NCBI RefSeq assembly: GCF_016863295.1
Contig: NZ_BOOP01000015.1
Location: forward strand, 62,001 to 126,000
Reading direction: 5' to 3'
Length of the DNA stretch: 64,000 nucleotides
Source of the DNA: Planotetraspora phitsanulokensis
Lineage (GTDB): Bacteria; Actinomycetota; Actinomycetes; Streptosporangiales; Streptosporangiaceae
Position numbers and translations under genes: made by a program. The notes under the pieces are model-generated. The model had not been told where the DNA came from. It ran no database searches and was given only the letters and a program-made list of their open reading frames with translations. Positions 28,791-39,661 of this stretch are shown here, piece by piece. Numbering within the stretch: position 1 is the stretch's first letter; the number at the start of each line of letters is the position of its first letter.

Positions 28791-30509
28791 TCACCGCCGC
28801 TTGTTGTCGCCCAGCAGCGACTGGAGGCGGCGGAGGCTGCCGAGCCTGCGGGTGATGCGGGTGATGCCCCGGCCGCGTTTGAGCGCGTTCACCTGCCGGC
28901 GAAGCGTGCCGACCTCACGGCGAAACTGCACGGCGCTGGCGCGCCAGCGCTTGGACTCGTCACGCCACTCGTTGACCTTGCCTTTGAGCCGCTCGACCTC
29001 CTTGGTCAGGCGGACCACCTCGGCCTTGGAGTGGGCGTCGGTCCGTGCCTGATAGGTGGCACGGCGTCCGGCCGGAGGCCGAGCCGACGCCGCGGGCAGG
29101 AACTCGTAACTTTCCGCGTCCACCCACATCGAGCCGAACACGTCGGTCACGGCGTCGTCGAGGTTCTCGCCGTCGCGCGCCACGATCTCGGCCCGCGCGA
29201 AGGCGGCCGTCCGCTCCAAGCGGGCCACCGTGAGCCCGTCGCCGGTCTCGTCGAGCAGCACGGACATCAGGCCGAGGTCGCGCTCGACCATCAGCTCGAG
29301 CATTCGGGACAGGGAGTTCTCTCCCGGCACCCATCCGGCGGGCACGCGCAGCACGTACGGCGCCGCGCCGGACCGGCCGCCGAGCCGGACCCGTCCCTCG
29401 TGGCGATAGAAACCGTGGACCAGCACCATGTCGAGGTCCGGGTCCTTCAGCGGGGCTCGGCGGTCGGGCTCGAGCTGGTCCCAGGGACCCAGCAGCAGCA
29501 CCGACACGTCGGCGATGGTGCCCGCCAGCACGCCGTCGACGGTCCCACGGACGTCCTCGTAGGAGGCCCCGGTGGCGACGACCTCCACCTCGACATAAGG
29601 CACCAGGTACTGGCGGAACGGATGCGCCCGGAGCCACCGGTACTGCGGGATGCGGTCGGGGATGAACGCGTAGTTGGAGCGGCTGATCGCCTTCGCGTCG
29701 CGCATCTGCATCGTGGGGCCGAGGTGATAGCCGATCGACGCCGGCTCGGGGACGAAGACCGCTCCCGCCTCGGCCAGCCGGTAGCCCATCTCGGTGTCCT
29801 CGCCGAGGATCAGCCCCTCGTCCATGGGGCCCGCCGCCTTGATCAGCCGGGCGTTCACCGACGTCGAGCCGCCGATGTGGATGCCGAACGCGTTCGTCCC
29901 GCTGGCGCGGAGCCCGTCCGTGCGCTCGACCAGGTTCACGATCCACTCGTGCGGTTCCGTGGGCTCGAACAGCTTCGCCCGCTCGTCGACCTCGACGATC
30001 TGCGCCGGAGCCGGCAGCGGCACGGTCGTGAACCGCAGGTAGCTGGTGACGACGAGGTAAGGCGCGAGGTGGTGCCAGCGCATGTGGGCTTCGAGCGCCG
30101 TGCGCTCGAGCACGATGTCGGAGTCGAGCCAGTAGACGACGTCGCCCTCGGCGGCCGCGAGGCCGGCGTTGCGCGCGTTGGACCTTCCCGGGGTCGGGCA
30201 GGCGATCAGCCGGGTCCGCTCGGGACGGATCTCGGGCAGCCGCAACGGCGGCACACTGCCGTTGTCGACGACGATGACCTCGATCAGCTCGGGTGGATAG
30301 GTCTGCTGGACCAGCCCGGCGAGCGTGAGATCGAGTTTCTCCTGCCCGTTGTACGCCGGAACGATCACGCTCACCCGCATGGCGGGGGTCCACTTCCCGA
30401 ACTCTGGCGGGACGAGGGTCGAGTAGTCGTTGCCGCGGATCCTGGCCGGGGCGAAGGTCACATCCGGCGTTGACGCCTGCGGCATGACCGGCGTCGGGGG
30501 GCGGTTCAC
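28791..30509 (-). CDS. Family 2 glycosyltransferase with C-terminal coiled coil
   Basis: This 572-residue paralogue of the gene at 27236 shares the same lead-in (IRGNDYSTL...G.WTPAMRVSVIVPAYNG), VIVVDNGSVPPLRLPEIRPE, the DxD in VYWLDSDIVLE, and GEDTEMGYRLAEAGAVFV. Residues about 500-550 form a heptad-patterned coiled coil (AEVVRLTKEVERLKGKVNEW) with a very basic C-terminal tail, perhaps for membrane or partner binding. GTG 30507-30509 follows GGAGGGATC and overlaps the stop of the preceding gene by GTGA, so translation is coupled. Confidence 0.88.
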   Translation of the reverse strand: MNRPPTPVMPQASTPDVTFAPARIRGNDYSTLVPPEFGKWTPAMRVSVIVPAYNGQEKLDLTLAGLVQQTYPPELIEVIVVDNGSVPPLRLPEIRPERTRLIACPTPGRSNARNAGLAAAEGDVVYWLDSDIVLERTALEAHMRWHHLAPYLVVTSYLRFTTVPLPAPAQIVEVDERAKLFEPTEPHEWIVNLVERTDGLRASGTNAFGIHIGGSTSVNARLIKAAGPMDEGLILGEDTEMGYRLAEAGAVFVPEPASIGYHLGPTMQMRDAKAISRSNYAFIPDRIPQYRWLRAHPFRQYLVPYVEVEVVATGASYEDVRGTVDGVLAGTIADVSVLLLGPWDQLEPDRRAPLKDPDLDMVLVHGFYRHEGRVRLGGRSGAAPYVLRVPAGWVPGENSLSRMLELMVERDLGLMSVLLDETGDGLTVARLERTAAFARAEIVARDGENLDDAVTDVFGSMWVDAESYEFLPAASARPPAGRRATYQARTDAHSKAEVVRLTKEVERLKGKVNEWRDESKRWRASAVQFRREVGTLRRQVNALKRGRGITRITRRLGSLRRLQSLLGDNKRR

Positions 30510-31609
30510 GATCCCTCCAGGATCCGGGTCGGGCGGAAACCACGCCATTGGTTGGCCGCAGCCTTGACGAATGCGGCTAGCGGTGACCGCCACGTGTGCT
30601 GTTCGATAGGGGAACGCCGGGCCAGGAAGGCCAACCCGTGCGTGCGGTAGATGGATCCGCCCGCGGCGTCGACCGCGGCGAGCAACTTGCCGTCGACGGC
30701 CGTGGGCACAGGTTCGAACCCGCCGACTGAGGCCAGCCCGGTGCGCTCCAGCAGGATCGTCCCCCCGGCCACGTGGGTCGAGACGATCTCGCTGTGGTGG
30801 CCCGCCCTGCGGATCGTGAGGTTCAGCGGTTCGAGGTAGAAGTACTCGGCGGACGTCCCGACCAGGTCGGCCCCGGAGTAGGCCTTGGCGAGCAGTAGAT
30901 CGGAAAGGTAATCAGGGCCGTACCAGTCGTCGTCGTCCCATTTCGCAATATAGTCACCGCTCGCCCGCCGTACCGCCTCGTTGAGCACGTCGCCGAAGAC
31001 GGTCTCGTCCGTCAGCTCGACCGCCTGGATCGGGAACGGGAAACCCTGGTCGGCCGCCGCCTGCCGTACCACGTCGGCGGGGAAACCATGGGCAGCGAAG
31101 ATCACTTCCAGGTTCACGTGCCGCTGCCTGGCGATCTGCTCGAGCGTCGCGCCCGCGAGCCACGGCCGCTTGCTGGCCACGACCACGCTGACCGGCCGCG
31201 ACTGGACGGCCACCGCGTTCGCGTCGTGCAGGAGGCCGCGTCGGCGTAACCGCACGCTGTGCTCCTCGCGCCGGAGGTCGGTGACCGAGACGCCCGCGCT
31301 GTCGGTCTCGGGTTGCAGCCACCGGGTGTCGGTGACCAGGGCTGCCAGCGGGTCATCGGTGAGCCAGCCCGGCGTCGTCTCCGAGTGCAGCGGAACCCCG
31401 GCCGCGGCGAGTTGCAGGATCACGTCCAACGGGACGGCGGAGGAGGGCCAGTCAATGTGGATCCCGCGCAGATCACGCAAGCCTGCCACGTCCGTATCGG
31501 TGAGCCCGTCGGGGACGGGCGTTTCCGCGATGATCCACTGGCCCCCCTCCCAGCGGGCCTCCGCCATCTCCGCGCTCCCCGCGCGGAGGAAGCCCTTAGG
31601 GCTGGTCAT
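30506..31609 (-). CDS. GT2-like glycosyltransferase with an uncharacterised N-terminal domain
   Basis: The 367-residue protein has about 155 N-terminal residues that match nothing I know. A GT2-like domain then starts at PVSVVVASKRPWLAGATLEQI and carries the acidic metal motif GDYIAKWDDDDWYGPDYL near residue 245. The ATG at 31607-31609 follows GGAGG; the frame extends further upstream without a better start. It lies first in a two-gene operon, overlapping the coiled-coil GT2 gene by four bases. The substrate is unknown, but surface polysaccharide synthesis fits the neighbours. Confidence 0.8.
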   Translation of the reverse strand: MTSPKGFLRAGSAEMAEARWEGGQWIIAETPVPDGLTDTDVAGLRDLRGIHIDWPSSAVPLDVILQLAAAGVPLHSETTPGWLTDDPLAALVTDTRWLQPETDSAGVSVTDLRREEHSVRLRRRGLLHDANAVAVQSRPVSVVVASKRPWLAGATLEQIARQRHVNLEVIFAAHGFPADVVRQAAADQGFPFPIQAVELTDETVFGDVLNEAVRRASGDYIAKWDDDDWYGPDYLSDLLLAKAYSGADLVGTSAEYFYLEPLNLTIRRAGHHSEIVSTHVAGGTILLERTGLASVGGFEPVPTAVDGKLLAAVDAAGGSIYRTHGLAFLARRSPIEQHTWRSPLAAFVKAAANQWRGFRPTRILEGS

Positions 31610-31712
31610 GCCACCTCCACTGTGCACCACCATCGAAATGCCGCTCAATAAGAACCGCATTCTGGCACAGCACAGACCAAAAGCGCTCTTCACCCTATTT
31701 GGCAAAATACAG

Positions 31713-33020
31713 CTACGGAGTGTCGTCGCCTTCGACGCGCATCACGCTCGCTACCGCGCGCACGATGTCGAGATCCTGCAGGTCTTCGATCGTCGCCGAC
31801 AGGGCCGCGTCGTTGGCCCGATGGGTCACCAGGACGAGCTGGGCGTCGTCCCCCCGGCCCTCCTGCCTGACCGTCTGGATCGAGACGTCGTGGGTGGAGA
31901 AGACCTCGGCGACCTTGGCGAGCACGCCGGGCTTGTCCGCCACGTCCAGGGAGACGTGGTAACGAGTGATGGTGTCGCCCATCGGATGGACCTTCAGGTC
32001 GGCGTACGTCGACTCCTCGGGCCCGCGGGTCTTGGCGATGCGGTTGCGCGCGACCGCCACGATGTCCCCGAGGACCGCCGAGGCCGTCGGAGCCCCGCCG
32101 GCGCCGGCGCCGTAGAACATCAGCCGTCCCGCCGACTGGGCCTCCACGAACACCGCGTTGTACGCCTCCCGGACGCCCGCGAGGGGATGCGTCCTCGGGA
32201 TCATCGCGGGATGCACCCTGACGCCGATCGAACCGCCGTCGTCGGAGCGCGCGCAGATGGCCAGGAGCTTGATGACGTACCCCATGCCCTTGGCCGAGGC
32301 CACGTCGGTGGCGGTGATCTCCGTGATGCCCTCGCGATGCACGTCCGCCGCCGTCACGCGGCTGTGGAAGGCGATGCCCGCGAGGATGGCGGCCTTGGCC
32401 GCGGCGTCGAAGCCCTCCACGTCGGCCGTCGGGTCGGCCTCCGCGTACCCGAGCGCCTGGGCCTCCTCCAGGGCGTCGGTGAACGAGGCCCCCGTGGAGT
32501 CCATCTTGTCGAGGATGTAGTTGGTCGTGCCGTTCACGATGCCGAGCACGCGGTGGACGTGGTCGCCGGCCATCGACTCGCGCAGCGGGCGCAGCAGCGG
32601 GATCGCACCCGCGACGCTCGCCTCGAAGTACAGGTCGGCGCCGTTCTCCCTGGCCGCGGCGTGGATGGTCGCGCCGTCCTCGGCCAGCAGGGCCTTGTTG
32701 GCGGTCACCACGGACTTGCCCCGGGACATCGCGGCGAGGATCAGCGACCTGGCCGGCTCGATCCCGCCGATCACCTCGACGACGATGTCCACGTCGTCGC
32801 GGGTCACCAGTCCTTCGGCGTCGGTCGTGAGCAGCGCGGGGTCGATCTCCGTGTCGCGCCTGCGGCCCAGACGCCGTACGGCGACGCCGGCCAGCTCCAG
32901 GGGAGCGCCGATCCGCGCGGCCAGGTCGTCGGCCTGCTCGCCCAGCAGCCGCACGACCTGCGACCCGACGACGCCACAGCCCAGCAGCGCCACCCTGAGC
33001 GCCGGTTTGCCGTCAGTCAC
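31713..33020 (-). CDS. hom: Homoserine dehydrogenase
   Basis: The 435-residue NAD(P)H enzyme reduces aspartate semialdehyde to homoserine. It has VALLGCGVVGSQV (nucleotide loop), NGTTNYILDKM, GFDAAAKAAILA (the catalytic Asp/Lys region) and a C-terminal ACT domain (YHVSLDVADKPGVLAKVAE) for threonine feedback. GTG 33018-33020 follows GGAGGG, 45 bases after lysA, so lysA and hom are one operon. thrC is 7.5 kb away, beyond the glycan genes. Confidence 0.97.
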   Translation of the reverse strand: MTDGKPALRVALLGCGVVGSQVVRLLGEQADDLAARIGAPLELAGVAVRRLGRRRDTEIDPALLTTDAEGLVTRDDVDIVVEVIGGIEPARSLILAAMSRGKSVVTANKALLAEDGATIHAAARENGADLYFEASVAGAIPLLRPLRESMAGDHVHRVLGIVNGTTNYILDKMDSTGASFTDALEEAQALGYAEADPTADVEGFDAAAKAAILAGIAFHSRVTAADVHREGITEITATDVASAKGMGYVIKLLAICARSDDGGSIGVRVHPAMIPRTHPLAGVREAYNAVFVEAQSAGRLMFYGAGAGGAPTASAVLGDIVAVARNRIAKTRGPEESTYADLKVHPMGDTITRYHVSLDVADKPGVLAKVAEVFSTHDVSIQTVRQEGRGDDAQLVLVTHRANDAALSATIEDLQDLDIVRAVASVMRVEGDDTP

Positions 33021-33065
33021 GAGCCCTCCTCGTCTCCCCGCCGCGTGGTCCCGCGCCGATTCCGG

Positions 33066-34448
33066 TCACAGTTGCCCCCGCAACAGATCTTCCTCGGTCT
33101 CCCCGCGCACGATCACGCGGGACCGGCCCCCGGACACCGCGACCACCGCGGGCTTCGGGAGGTAGTTGTAGTTGTTCGCGAGCGAGCGGCAGTAGGCGCC
33201 GGTGGCGGCCACCGCGATCAGGTCGCCCGGCGCGATGTCCTGAGGCAGCCACAGGTCACGGACGATCATGTCGCCGCTCTCGCAGTGCTTGCCGACCAGG
33301 CGGGACAACATCGGCCCGGACGTCGTGTCGCGCGAGGCCATGACGGCCGTGTAGTCCGCCCCGTAGAGCGCGGTCCTGATGTTGTCGCTCATTCCGCCGT
33401 CGACGCTGACGTAGGTACGCAGGCCCTCGACGTCCTTGACCGTGCCGACCTCGTAGAGCGTCACTCCGGCGAGACCGGCGATCGCCCGGCCCGGCTCCAC
33501 CGTGAGACGCGGCACGGGCAGCCCCGCCGCCCGGCAGGTCTTGGTGACGATCTCCGCCAGGCTGTCGGCGATGACCTTGATGTCCGGCGCCTCGTCGCCC
33601 GCGACGTAGGGGATGCCGTAACCGCCGCCGAGGTCGAGCTCGGGCAGGATCACCCCGTGCTCGTCCCTGATGTCGACGAGCAGTGCGGCCAGGCGCCGCG
33701 CGGCGACCTCGAAACCCGCGGTGTCGGTGATCTGCGATCCGATGTGCGAGTGCAGTCCCACGAGCTCGAGTTGCGGCAGGGCGAGGATGCGCCGGACGGC
33801 CTCCGCCGCCGCACCGCTGCTCAGCGACAGGCCGAACTTCTGGTCGTCGTGGGCGGTCGCGATGAACTCGTGAGTGTGCGCCTCAACGCCCACCGTCACC
33901 CGGATCATGACCTTGGGCCGCCGGCCGTGCCGTTCCGCGAGGAAGCCGAGCCGGGCGATCTCCTCGAAGGAGTCGACCACGATGTGCCCGACGCCCACCT
34001 CGACCGCGCGCTCGAGCTCGGCGAGCGACTTGTTGTTGCCGTGCATCGTGATCCGCTCGGGCGGGAACCCCACGCTGAGCGCGACCGCGAGCTCGCCCGC
34101 GCTGCACACGTCGAGGCCGAGGCCCTCCTGGTCGATCCAGCGCGCGACCTCGCGGCACAGGAACGCCTTGCCCGCGTAGTGGACCTCGCCGTCGTGGAAG
34201 GCGGCCTTGTGGTCGCGGCAGCGGGAGCGGAAGTCCTCCTCGTCGATCACGTAGAGGGGCGTGCCGTACTCTTTCGCCAGGTCCCGGACGTCGACACCGC
34301 CGATCGTGATCACACCGCCAGTTCGGCCGGACGTTCGCGGCCAGATCGCGGGGTCGAGGGTGTTGAGGTCGGCCGGCGCGTGCGGAGGGCGCTCCTCAGG
34401 CAGCACCTCGGCATGCCTGTCACCGGCGGGATGGGCGAATCGACTCAC
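33066..34448 (-). CDS. lysA: Diaminopimelate decarboxylase
   Basis: The 460-residue PLP enzyme makes lysine from meso-diaminopimelate. The PLP lysine is Lys94 in [13 protein letters not shown]. Further marks are the HGNNKS motif, [23 protein letters not shown] and the CESGD segment. The start GTG at 34446-34448 ([19 protein letters not shown]) matches the usual N-terminus of actinobacterial LysA; an ATG at 34514 with GGAG ahead is an alternative. Confidence 0.96.
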   Translation of the reverse strand: MSRFAHPAGDRHAEVLPEERPPHAPADLNTLDPAIWPRTSGRTGGVITIGGVDVRDLAKEYGTPLYVIDEEDFRSRCRDHKAAFHDGEVHYAGKAFLCREVARWIDQEGLGLDVCSAGELAVALSVGFPPERITMHGNNKSLAELERAVEVGVGHIVVDSFEEIARLGFLAERHGRRPKVMIRVTVGVEAHTHEFIATAHDDQKFGLSLSSGAAAEAVRRILALPQLELVGLHSHIGSQITDTAGFEVAARRLAALLVDIRDEHGVILPELDLGGGYGIPYVAGDEAPDIKVIADSLAEIVTKTCRAAGLPVPRLTVEPGRAIAGLAGVTLYEVGTVKDVEGLRTYVSVDGGMSDNIRTALYGADYTAVMASRDTTSGPMLSRLVGKHCESGDMIVRDLWLPQDIAPGDLIAVAATGAYCRSLANNYNYLPKPAVVAVSGGRSRVIVRGETEEDLLRGQL

Positions 34449-34535
34449 CCGAACGAGGCTATCCGACCACGCCGCCCCTATGAGACGGCCGCCCACGTGG
34501 CGAGACAGGCTCATCGGACACTCCAGGACCATCCA

Positions 34536-35219
34536 TCACAATTTGCTCGGCAACTCACCGTAAAGGTCCCTCAGCACGGCCTGGACGGCTCTCGCCAGCC
34601 AGACCCGGGCGGTGTGCACCTCGTCCGCGCGCCGGTCTCCGGCCGGGACGGCGGGAGCGTGTTCGTGCGCGTCGTGATAGGCCAGGGCCAGTCGCTCGCC
34701 GTAGGCCTCCCACGCCGGCTCACGGCCGGCCGCACGGCTGGGCAGTTCGGCGAGGACGCGCAGGACGGCCCGGTCCCGGGGATCGTCCAGCGCCTCGGGG
34801 CGGAAGCCCTCCCCCGGGACGCCCAGGTCGCGGGCCCACCTGAGCACGGCGGCCGCGCGCGCGTGCGCGAACCGCACGACGAAGCCCGGGTTCTCCCAGG
34901 TCCTGGGGAAATCCGGCAGGCCTGGGAGCGAAACGCGCGGGGTTCCCGGAGATCCCGCCGTCACGATCTCACGGGCGATCTCTCCGGGGACGGCCAGCAC
35001 GATCTCCAGGAAGGCGTTGGGCCGGACCCGGACACCGGCGACTCCGTCGTGACCGCGCAACCCCTCCGCGATCTCCTCCGCCGCGTCCCGCGGCGGGCGG
35101 CCGCGGGCGGCCTTGAGAGCGGCCGCGGACACCACGACGGCCTCGCGGTCCCACGGCCCCTGAGGCACGGGCGGCGCCCCCAGGAGCGGGCCGAGCCGGG
35201 CGGGTGTCACGCCGCTCAC
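34536..35219 (-). CDS. ArgS-related anticodon-binding protein (NrtL-like), no synthetase core
   Basis: The protein is about 227 residues. The N-terminal part resembles the additional N-terminal domain of arginyl-tRNA synthetase (AEEIAEGLRGHDGVAGVRVRPNAFLEIVL). The C-terminal part is a DALR-type helical domain (FVVRFAHARAAAVLRWARDL and a final AVQAVLRDLYGELP). The Rossmann core with HIGH and KMSK motifs is absent, so it cannot charge tRNA. This fits the streptomycete NrtL family, and M. tuberculosis has argS itself at the matching place. The start is uncertain: GTG 35219, GTG 35210 or ATG 35252. Confidence 0.8.
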   Translation of the reverse strand: MSGVTPARLGPLLGAPPVPQGPWDREAVVVSAAALKAARGRPPRDAAEEIAEGLRGHDGVAGVRVRPNAFLEIVLAVPGEIAREIVTAGSPGTPRVSLPGLPDFPRTWENPGFVVRFAHARAAAVLRWARDLGVPGEGFRPEALDDPRDRAVLRVLAELPSRAAGREPAWEAYGERLALAYHDAHEHAPAVPAGDRRADEVHTARVWLARAVQAVLRDLYGELPSKL

Positions 35220-35282
35220 CCTAGGCCGCGGAAGGCCCTGCGGCACATTCACTCAGTCGCACTCGGTGATCATTCGAAAACA

Positions 35283-35319
35283 GGTAAAAAGTTACCCTTA
35301 CCAGGAAGTAAGCAATTAC
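35283..35319. promoter_or_regulatory. GTAA/TTAC palindromes between nrtL-like gene and treS
   Basis: GGTAA-AAAG-TTACC (35283-35296) and GTAA-GCAA-TTAC (35308-35319) are two short inverted repeats in the AT-rich gap between the divergent genes. The spacing of about two helical turns suggests a regulator site for treS, the nrtL-like gene or both. Confidence 0.4.
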
Positions 35320-35542
35320 GGTCAGACGTTAAGCAGTGGTAGGTTTGAGTCAAATAAGGCCAAACAAGACGGCGTGAGCTTCAAGGCTCGGGCGTGATCT
35401 GGCCGCACGCCCCATTCTTTTCCTCAAGTGAGACCAGATGAACGCTGCTTCGCCATGCCCAGAGCCGGCTCCGCCGGTGTCTGCAGCCGATATGGCCGGC
35501 GACCTGACGCCGGACACCCAGATCATCATGTCCGGAGATCTC

Positions 35543-37219
<1,677 letters not shown>

Positions 37220-37321
37220 GCCGTCGGGTTCTGAGGCGGGCGCCGGGCCGGCCCGGTTCAGAGCCCGGGTCTCAAGCTGGCACCCGACTCAGGGCCCGGG
37301 TTTCATCGGACGCCCGGGGTT
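37220..37321. other. Convergent junction with palindrome and CCCGGGTTTCA repeats
   Basis: The 102-bp gap between the treS stop and the permease stop holds a perfect 14-bp palindrome CCGGGCCGGCCCGG (37243-37256). Three degenerate copies of a CAGGGCCCGGGTTTCA-like unit follow (about 37259-37274, 37289-37304 and 37310-37324). Together they probably stop transcription from both sides. Confidence 0.45.
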
Positions 37322-39601
37322 TCAGCGGGCCGTGACGGGCACCCGTGCCCGCGCGGCCCGCCGCGCGGGGATCAGTGCGACCAGCAGCGTCGCGCCGATC
37401 GCGACGAGCAGGGCGCCGGCGAGCATGCCGGGCGTGGGCGCCCGGCCGATTCCCGCCCCCACCCCGCTGCCGCGGCCCTCCAGGTCGATCAGGCCCTTCG
37501 ACAGGAACGCCCCCGCCGAACCGCCCAGCACCACGCCGGCCATCGCGACGAGCCCGGTGCCCGTCACCAGCGTGGCCATCACCTGCCGCGGGGTCAGCCC
37601 CATCGCCTTCAGCACGGCCAGGTCGAGCAGGTGGTCGCGCAGGCCGAGCGCACTCGCCGTCAGCAGGTTCGCCAGCCCGATCAGGGCGAGGACCACGACC
37701 AGCGCGACGATGATGACGCGGATGACCGACAGCCGGTCGGCCGGATTCACCGCCTGGTCCACTTCGAGCGCCTGCGCCTGCAACCGCGCGCGCACCTCGC
37801 CGGCGTCGGCGCCCGGCCGCAGGACCAGGCTGTAGAACTGCGGCGGCGTCGCATCCTTTGCCGCCAGGCTGTCGACGCCGAACGAGAGCACCTCGCCGTC
37901 CTGCTCCGGCTCGATCACCCGGCCGACGATCTTGACGATGAGCGGCGTGCCGCCGATGGTCATGCGGACCCGGTCGCCGATGCGCAGCCCGAGAAGGTCG
38001 AGCAGGCCCTGTCCGGCGACGGCCTCGCCGCGGTCCCGGAACATCCTGCCCTCCGCCACCGGGAACGGGTACGGGTCGGAGGACAGGCCGAGCGCCCGGG
38101 TGCGTACCGTCCTGGTCTGCCAGGGCACGAGGGCGTCCAGCTCCACCCCCGGATAGGCGGTCACCACGTCGGGGTCGGCCATCGCACGGCCGAGCGCCTC
38201 GCTCGCCGTCAGGTCGCCCGGCCGTACGGACAGGGCGGCCGCCTGGCCGACCTGCTCCGGATGGCGGATGAACCCGTCGAGGGTGGCCCAGCAGCCCAGC
38301 CCGATGGTGATCATCATCATGGGGATGGCCACACCGGTCAGCGTGAGGATGGCCGAGGTGGGGCGGGTGAAGGCGTCCCTGGCCCCGAGGACGAGTGCGG
38401 GCGGGAGCCGTACGAGGAGGGCGACCCTGGCCAGCCGCGACAGGCGGCCGTGCGGAGGCGCCGCTGGGGCCGCCGGGATGGGCGGCGTCGCGCCGCCCCG
38501 CCAGGCGGGCAGCCAGACCGCGACCAGCACCACGAGTGCCGTGCCCGCCGTGATCGCCACGAGCGGGCCGGAGGATAGCGGCACGACCACGGTGTCGGAG
38601 AGCGCGTAGGCCGTGATGACCCGCCCGGCGACGAGGCCCAGGGCGATGCCGAGCAACCCCAGCGTTCCGTGCTCGGCGACGAGCATGCGCGTCACCTGTT
38701 CCCGGGTGAACCCGAGCGACTTCAGCGTGGCGATGTCGCGAAGCTGGGTGAGCACCCGGCCGCCTGTGGCGTTGGCGAGGGCGAGGGCGGCGGCGACCAG
38801 CCCGGCGAGGCCGAACAGGGCGAGCAGCAGGCCGAGCAGCCTGTTGTCGAGCTCCATGGAGGCCCGGACCTCGCGCCAGGTGGACACCCGCTGGACCTGG
38901 TTGCGCAGTGTGATGACGGCCTGCTGCACCACGATGTCCGTATATCCGGCGTCGGCCAGCCGGAGGCCTGTGACGGACTCGGTGCGGCCGGGCGCCGGTT
39001 CGACCATGGTGAGGGTCGAGGAGAGGGTCCAGGCGAGCCCCGGCGTCCACTCGGGATAGAAGCCCTGGTCGCCGCTCTCGGCCAGCCCCGCCACGGTCAG
39101 CGTGTGCGTGGCACCGTTCAGTCCGGTGACGGGGAACGGGCTGCCGGGGTGGAGCCCCAGCGCCTTGGCGAACGACTGCTCGACCACGACGCCGTCGGGG
39201 TGACGCACGTCGAGCCAGCGGCCTTCTCGAAGGAGCGGCCGGGCGACGGAGGGGAGGGCCGCCGTCGTCTCCTGGAGGGCGATCGGGACCTTCCTGCCGT
39301 GGTCCGCGAGCGTGGCGGGAGCGCTTCGGTAGGGCCCGGCGACGTCGGTGACCCCGCCCAGTGCCCGGAGTGCCGGGACGTTCGGCGCGCCCTTGGTGTG
39401 GATCCAGACATGGGCGCCCCGCCCGCGTTCGAACAGCCCCCGCCAGGGGTTGGTGCCGTCCTCGAGCAGGGTGGCCGCCGTGATGAGAGCGGTGACGATC
39501 CCCGCGACCGCGATGACGGTCAGCAGAGCCTGCCCCCGGCGCGCCCGGAGATCGGCCCGCACCCACCTGACCTCAGCCCGCACGCCCACCCCCGTGATCA
39601 T
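37322..39601 (-). CDS. FtsX-like ABC transporter permease
   Basis: The 759-residue membrane protein of the MacB/LolC (FtsX) superfamily has an N-terminal helix (about 25-45), a large extracellular domain, three central helices (about 270-380) followed by a second membrane start (ILTLTGVAIPMMMITIGLGCWA), another extracellular domain, and three C-terminal helices. The duplicated architecture suggests one polypeptide holding two FtsX units. It pairs with the ATPase at 39662. Such systems export lipids, peptides or drugs, or act on the envelope. The ATG at 39599-39601 lies inside an ATGATCAC motif, and GTG starts 12-18 bases further in are possible. Confidence 0.88.
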   Translation of the reverse strand: MITGVGVRAEVRWVRADLRARRGQALLTVIAVAGIVTALITAATLLEDGTNPWRGLFERGRGAHVWIHTKGAPNVPALRALGGVTDVAGPYRSAPATLADHGRKVPIALQETTAALPSVARPLLREGRWLDVRHPDGVVVEQSFAKALGLHPGSPFPVTGLNGATHTLTVAGLAESGDQGFYPEWTPGLAWTLSSTLTMVEPAPGRTESVTGLRLADAGYTDIVVQQAVITLRNQVQRVSTWREVRASMELDNRLLGLLLALFGLAGLVAAALALANATGGRVLTQLRDIATLKSLGFTREQVTRMLVAEHGTLGLLGIALGLVAGRVITAYALSDTVVVPLSSGPLVAITAGTALVVLVAVWLPAWRGGATPPIPAAPAAPPHGRLSRLARVALLVRLPPALVLGARDAFTRPTSAILTLTGVAIPMMMITIGLGCWATLDGFIRHPEQVGQAAALSVRPGDLTASEALGRAMADPDVVTAYPGVELDALVPWQTRTVRTRALGLSSDPYPFPVAEGRMFRDRGEAVAGQGLLDLLGLRIGDRVRMTIGGTPLIVKIVGRVIEPEQDGEVLSFGVDSLAAKDATPPQFYSLVLRPGADAGEVRARLQAQALEVDQAVNPADRLSVIRVIIVALVVVLALIGLANLLTASALGLRDHLLDLAVLKAMGLTPRQVMATLVTGTGLVAMAGVVLGGSAGAFLSKGLIDLEGRGSGVGAGIGRAPTPGMLAGALLVAIGATLLVALIPARRAARARVPVTAR

Positions 39602-39654
39602 GCGCAGATTCGGGGAGACGCCCGCGACCAGCCCTCTCCCCCGGCGTGATCATG
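39594..39654. repeat. Two GTGATCATG motifs between the ABC permease and ATPase genes
   Basis: GTGATCATG occurs at 39594-39602 and 39646-39654. These are reverse complements of the CATGATCAC motif found four times at 40422-40539, so the ATPase gene is bracketed by them in opposite orientation. Confidence 0.7.
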
Positions 39655-39661
39655 TACATGC

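Noticed and set aside
30981-35342. 1453-residue open frame on the plus strand opposite the GT2-like gene, hom, lysA and the nrtL-like gene
   Set aside because: It is the antisense frame of proven genes with third-position GC bias; no domain is recognisable.
35438-35542. N-terminal 35-residue extension of TreS
   Set aside because: The ATG at 35438 has no ribosome site, whereas ATG 35543 has GGAG at good spacing and gives the normal family length.
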